From: Korobacter sp036501185
GTDB lineage: Bacteria; Acidobacteriota; Terriglobia; Terriglobales; Acidobacteriaceae
Assembly (NCBI GenBank): GCA_036501185.1
Contig: DASYAU010000082.1
Coordinates: 1-38,706 of the forward strand
DNA length: 38,706 nucleotides
Direction: 5' to 3'
Each line of letters opens with the position of its first letter. The first letter of the stretch is position 1. The position numbers and the translations under genes are program-made. The notes beneath the pieces are model-generated. The model did not search any database. It was not told the origin of the DNA and saw only the letters and a program-made list of their open reading frames with translations. Shown one piece after another: positions 37,848-38,706 of this stretch.

Positions 37848-38706
37848 TCAGCAGGTCAACGATTCCCGTGATATTTTCACGCCCTGCATGTTTCCCAACA
37901 CCGTCACGGCGATTTCTTCCTGGCGGAAGATTCCGTTCGCTACGGCGCATACCTCTTCGCTCGTCACTGCCTCGATCTTGGCGATGATCTCGTCCATAGT
38001 GTGGAAGTGGTCGTAATACATTTCCTGGCGAGCCAGGTTCGACATCCGCGCCGTCGAGGATTCCAATCCAAGCATGAGGCTGCCCTTGAGTTGCGCCTTG
38101 GCACGCCCCAACTCTTCCTCGCTGACCGGCGTTCTCTTGAAGTCGGCAAACTCCTTCACCACTTGCTCCACAACTTTCGGCGCCGACTCCCGAGATGTGC
38201 CGGCGTAGACGGCCAGCGAGCCCGAATCCTGGAACGGATTCAACTCGCTGAAGATCGAGTACACCAGCCCTTGCTTCTCGCGAACGTTCTGGAACAGCCG
38301 CGAGCTCATCCCTCCACCTAAAAGTGTGTTCAGGATGTAGCAAACGTAGCGCTTGGGGTGCGAGATCGAATAGGCGGGCACTCCCATGCAGATCTGCACC
38401 TGCTCCAGCGACTTCTTGTTGCGCATGATGATCCGGGCATGCGTCTTGGGAGGCTCCTGGTGAAAGCCGTTTGCCACCGGCGCCAGGTGTTCGAAGCGAC
38501 GGCGCACTTCATCCACGAATTTCTGGTGATTCAAATTCCCGGCGGCCGCGATAATCAGGTTCCCTGGCGCGAATTTCCGCCCATAATTCCCGAGGACGAT
38601 GTCGCGATCGAAGCCTCGCACGGTCTCCTTTGTGCCCAAGATCGGCTTTCCCAGCGGATGATCCTTATAGAAGTTCTGGGTGAAGATCTCATGCACGAGG
38701 TAATCC
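37848..38706 (-). CDS. M16-family zinc protease, C-terminal part
   Basis: About 286 residues are seen; the gene runs in from beyond the right edge of the window, so the start and the zinc-binding HxxEH motif are outside it. The visible part begins inside domain 1 (FYKDHPLGKPILGT) and has the linker region. The conserved second-domain block is LNTLLGGGMSSRLFQNVREKQGLVYS (an M16 hallmark for substrate binding), followed by VYAGTSRESAPKVVEQVVKE and ALARQEMYYD-type segments. It resembles the processing-peptidase-like (PqqL/MPP) members. It is usually a two-domain soluble enzyme, often with a partner M16 gene. The transcript would end near the pilin control region. Confidence 0.9.
   Translation of the reverse strand, partial: DYLVHEIFTQNFYKDHPLGKPILGTKETVRGFDRDIVLGNYGRKFAPGNLIIAAAGNLNHQKFVDEVRRRFEHLAPVANGFHQEPPKTHARIIMRNKKSLEQVQICMGVPAYSISHPKRYVCYILNTLLGGGMSSRLFQNVREKQGLVYSIFSELNPFQDSGSLAVYAGTSRESAPKVVEQVVKEFADFKRTPVSEEELGRAKAQLKGSLMLGLESSTARMSNLARQEMYYDHFHTMDEIIAKIEAVTSEEVCAVANGIFRQEEIAVTVLGNMQGVKISRESLTC

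Noticed and set aside
1..38706. CRISPR arrays, tRNA or rRNA genes, prophage or insertion sequences
   Set aside because: None seen: no regularly spaced repeats beyond the two-copy 29-base period, no cloverleaf or rRNA signature, and no transposase or integrase frames.

Overview
The window looks like a chromosomal segment of an Acidobacteriota bacterium, probably class Terriglobia (Koribacter-like). This is inference from gene content: a mixed type IV pilus / type II secretion operon, very conserved short pilins, DUF2911, DUF3467 and DUF2383 proteins, and KaiC-like plus Crp-like regulators, in GC-rich DNA with Gram-negative envelope genes (LolA, lipoproteins). No rRNA, tRNA, CRISPR array, prophage or transposase was seen.

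Layout. 1-1316: the end of a secreted phosphoesterase, then RNase PH. 1317-2450: a gene-poor, repeat-rich stretch with hairpin repeats, an orphan AbrB/MazE-type antitoxin with a palindromic operator, and a gene remnant. 2427-6198 (minus): a signalling block made of a Crp/Fnr regulator, a two-domain KaiC-like ATPase broken by a one-base frameshift, and a histidine kinase with a degenerate receiver domain. 6833-24611: mostly unlinked housekeeping and accessory genes: LacD-type aldolase, two short-chain dehydrogenases, two tandem CxxC mini-proteins, lipoproteins, a metallophosphoesterase, a small PD-(D/E)XK-like protein, a pilin, beta-carbonic anhydrase, an M20 amidohydrolase, the GTPase EngB, DUF2911 and DUF2383 proteins, a TPR protein, prepilin peptidase PilD, a DinB-like protein, a GT39-like membrane glycosyltransferase and an Asp/Glu racemase. 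Many of these units end in clear intrinsic terminators.

25928-35909 (minus): one compact operon of about 10 kb. In transcription order it holds an ABC exporter ATPase and permease, a TPR protein, LolA, a GspF/PilC platform protein, a GspE/PilB ATPase, PilM-, PilN-, PilO- and PilP/GspC-like proteins and an odd pseudopilin. No secretin is encoded in it. 36078-37451 (minus): two nearly identical PilA-type pilins, each with its own terminator and upstream control region. 37848 to the end: the C-terminal part of an M16 zinc protease.

How it fits together. PilD (18961-19947) would process the three pilins and the operon's pseudopilin. The GspE/GspF/PilMNOP-like proteins would form the inner-membrane motor. 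The most striking unexplained signal is upstream of the two tandem pilins. Both have a sigma-54 type -24/-12 element and, about 128 bases further upstream, the same arrangement TGACA-N18-TGACA-N5-TGTCA. This suggests a shared enhancer-binding activator. The third pilin at 12799 lacks this and instead has a long inverted repeat in its leader.
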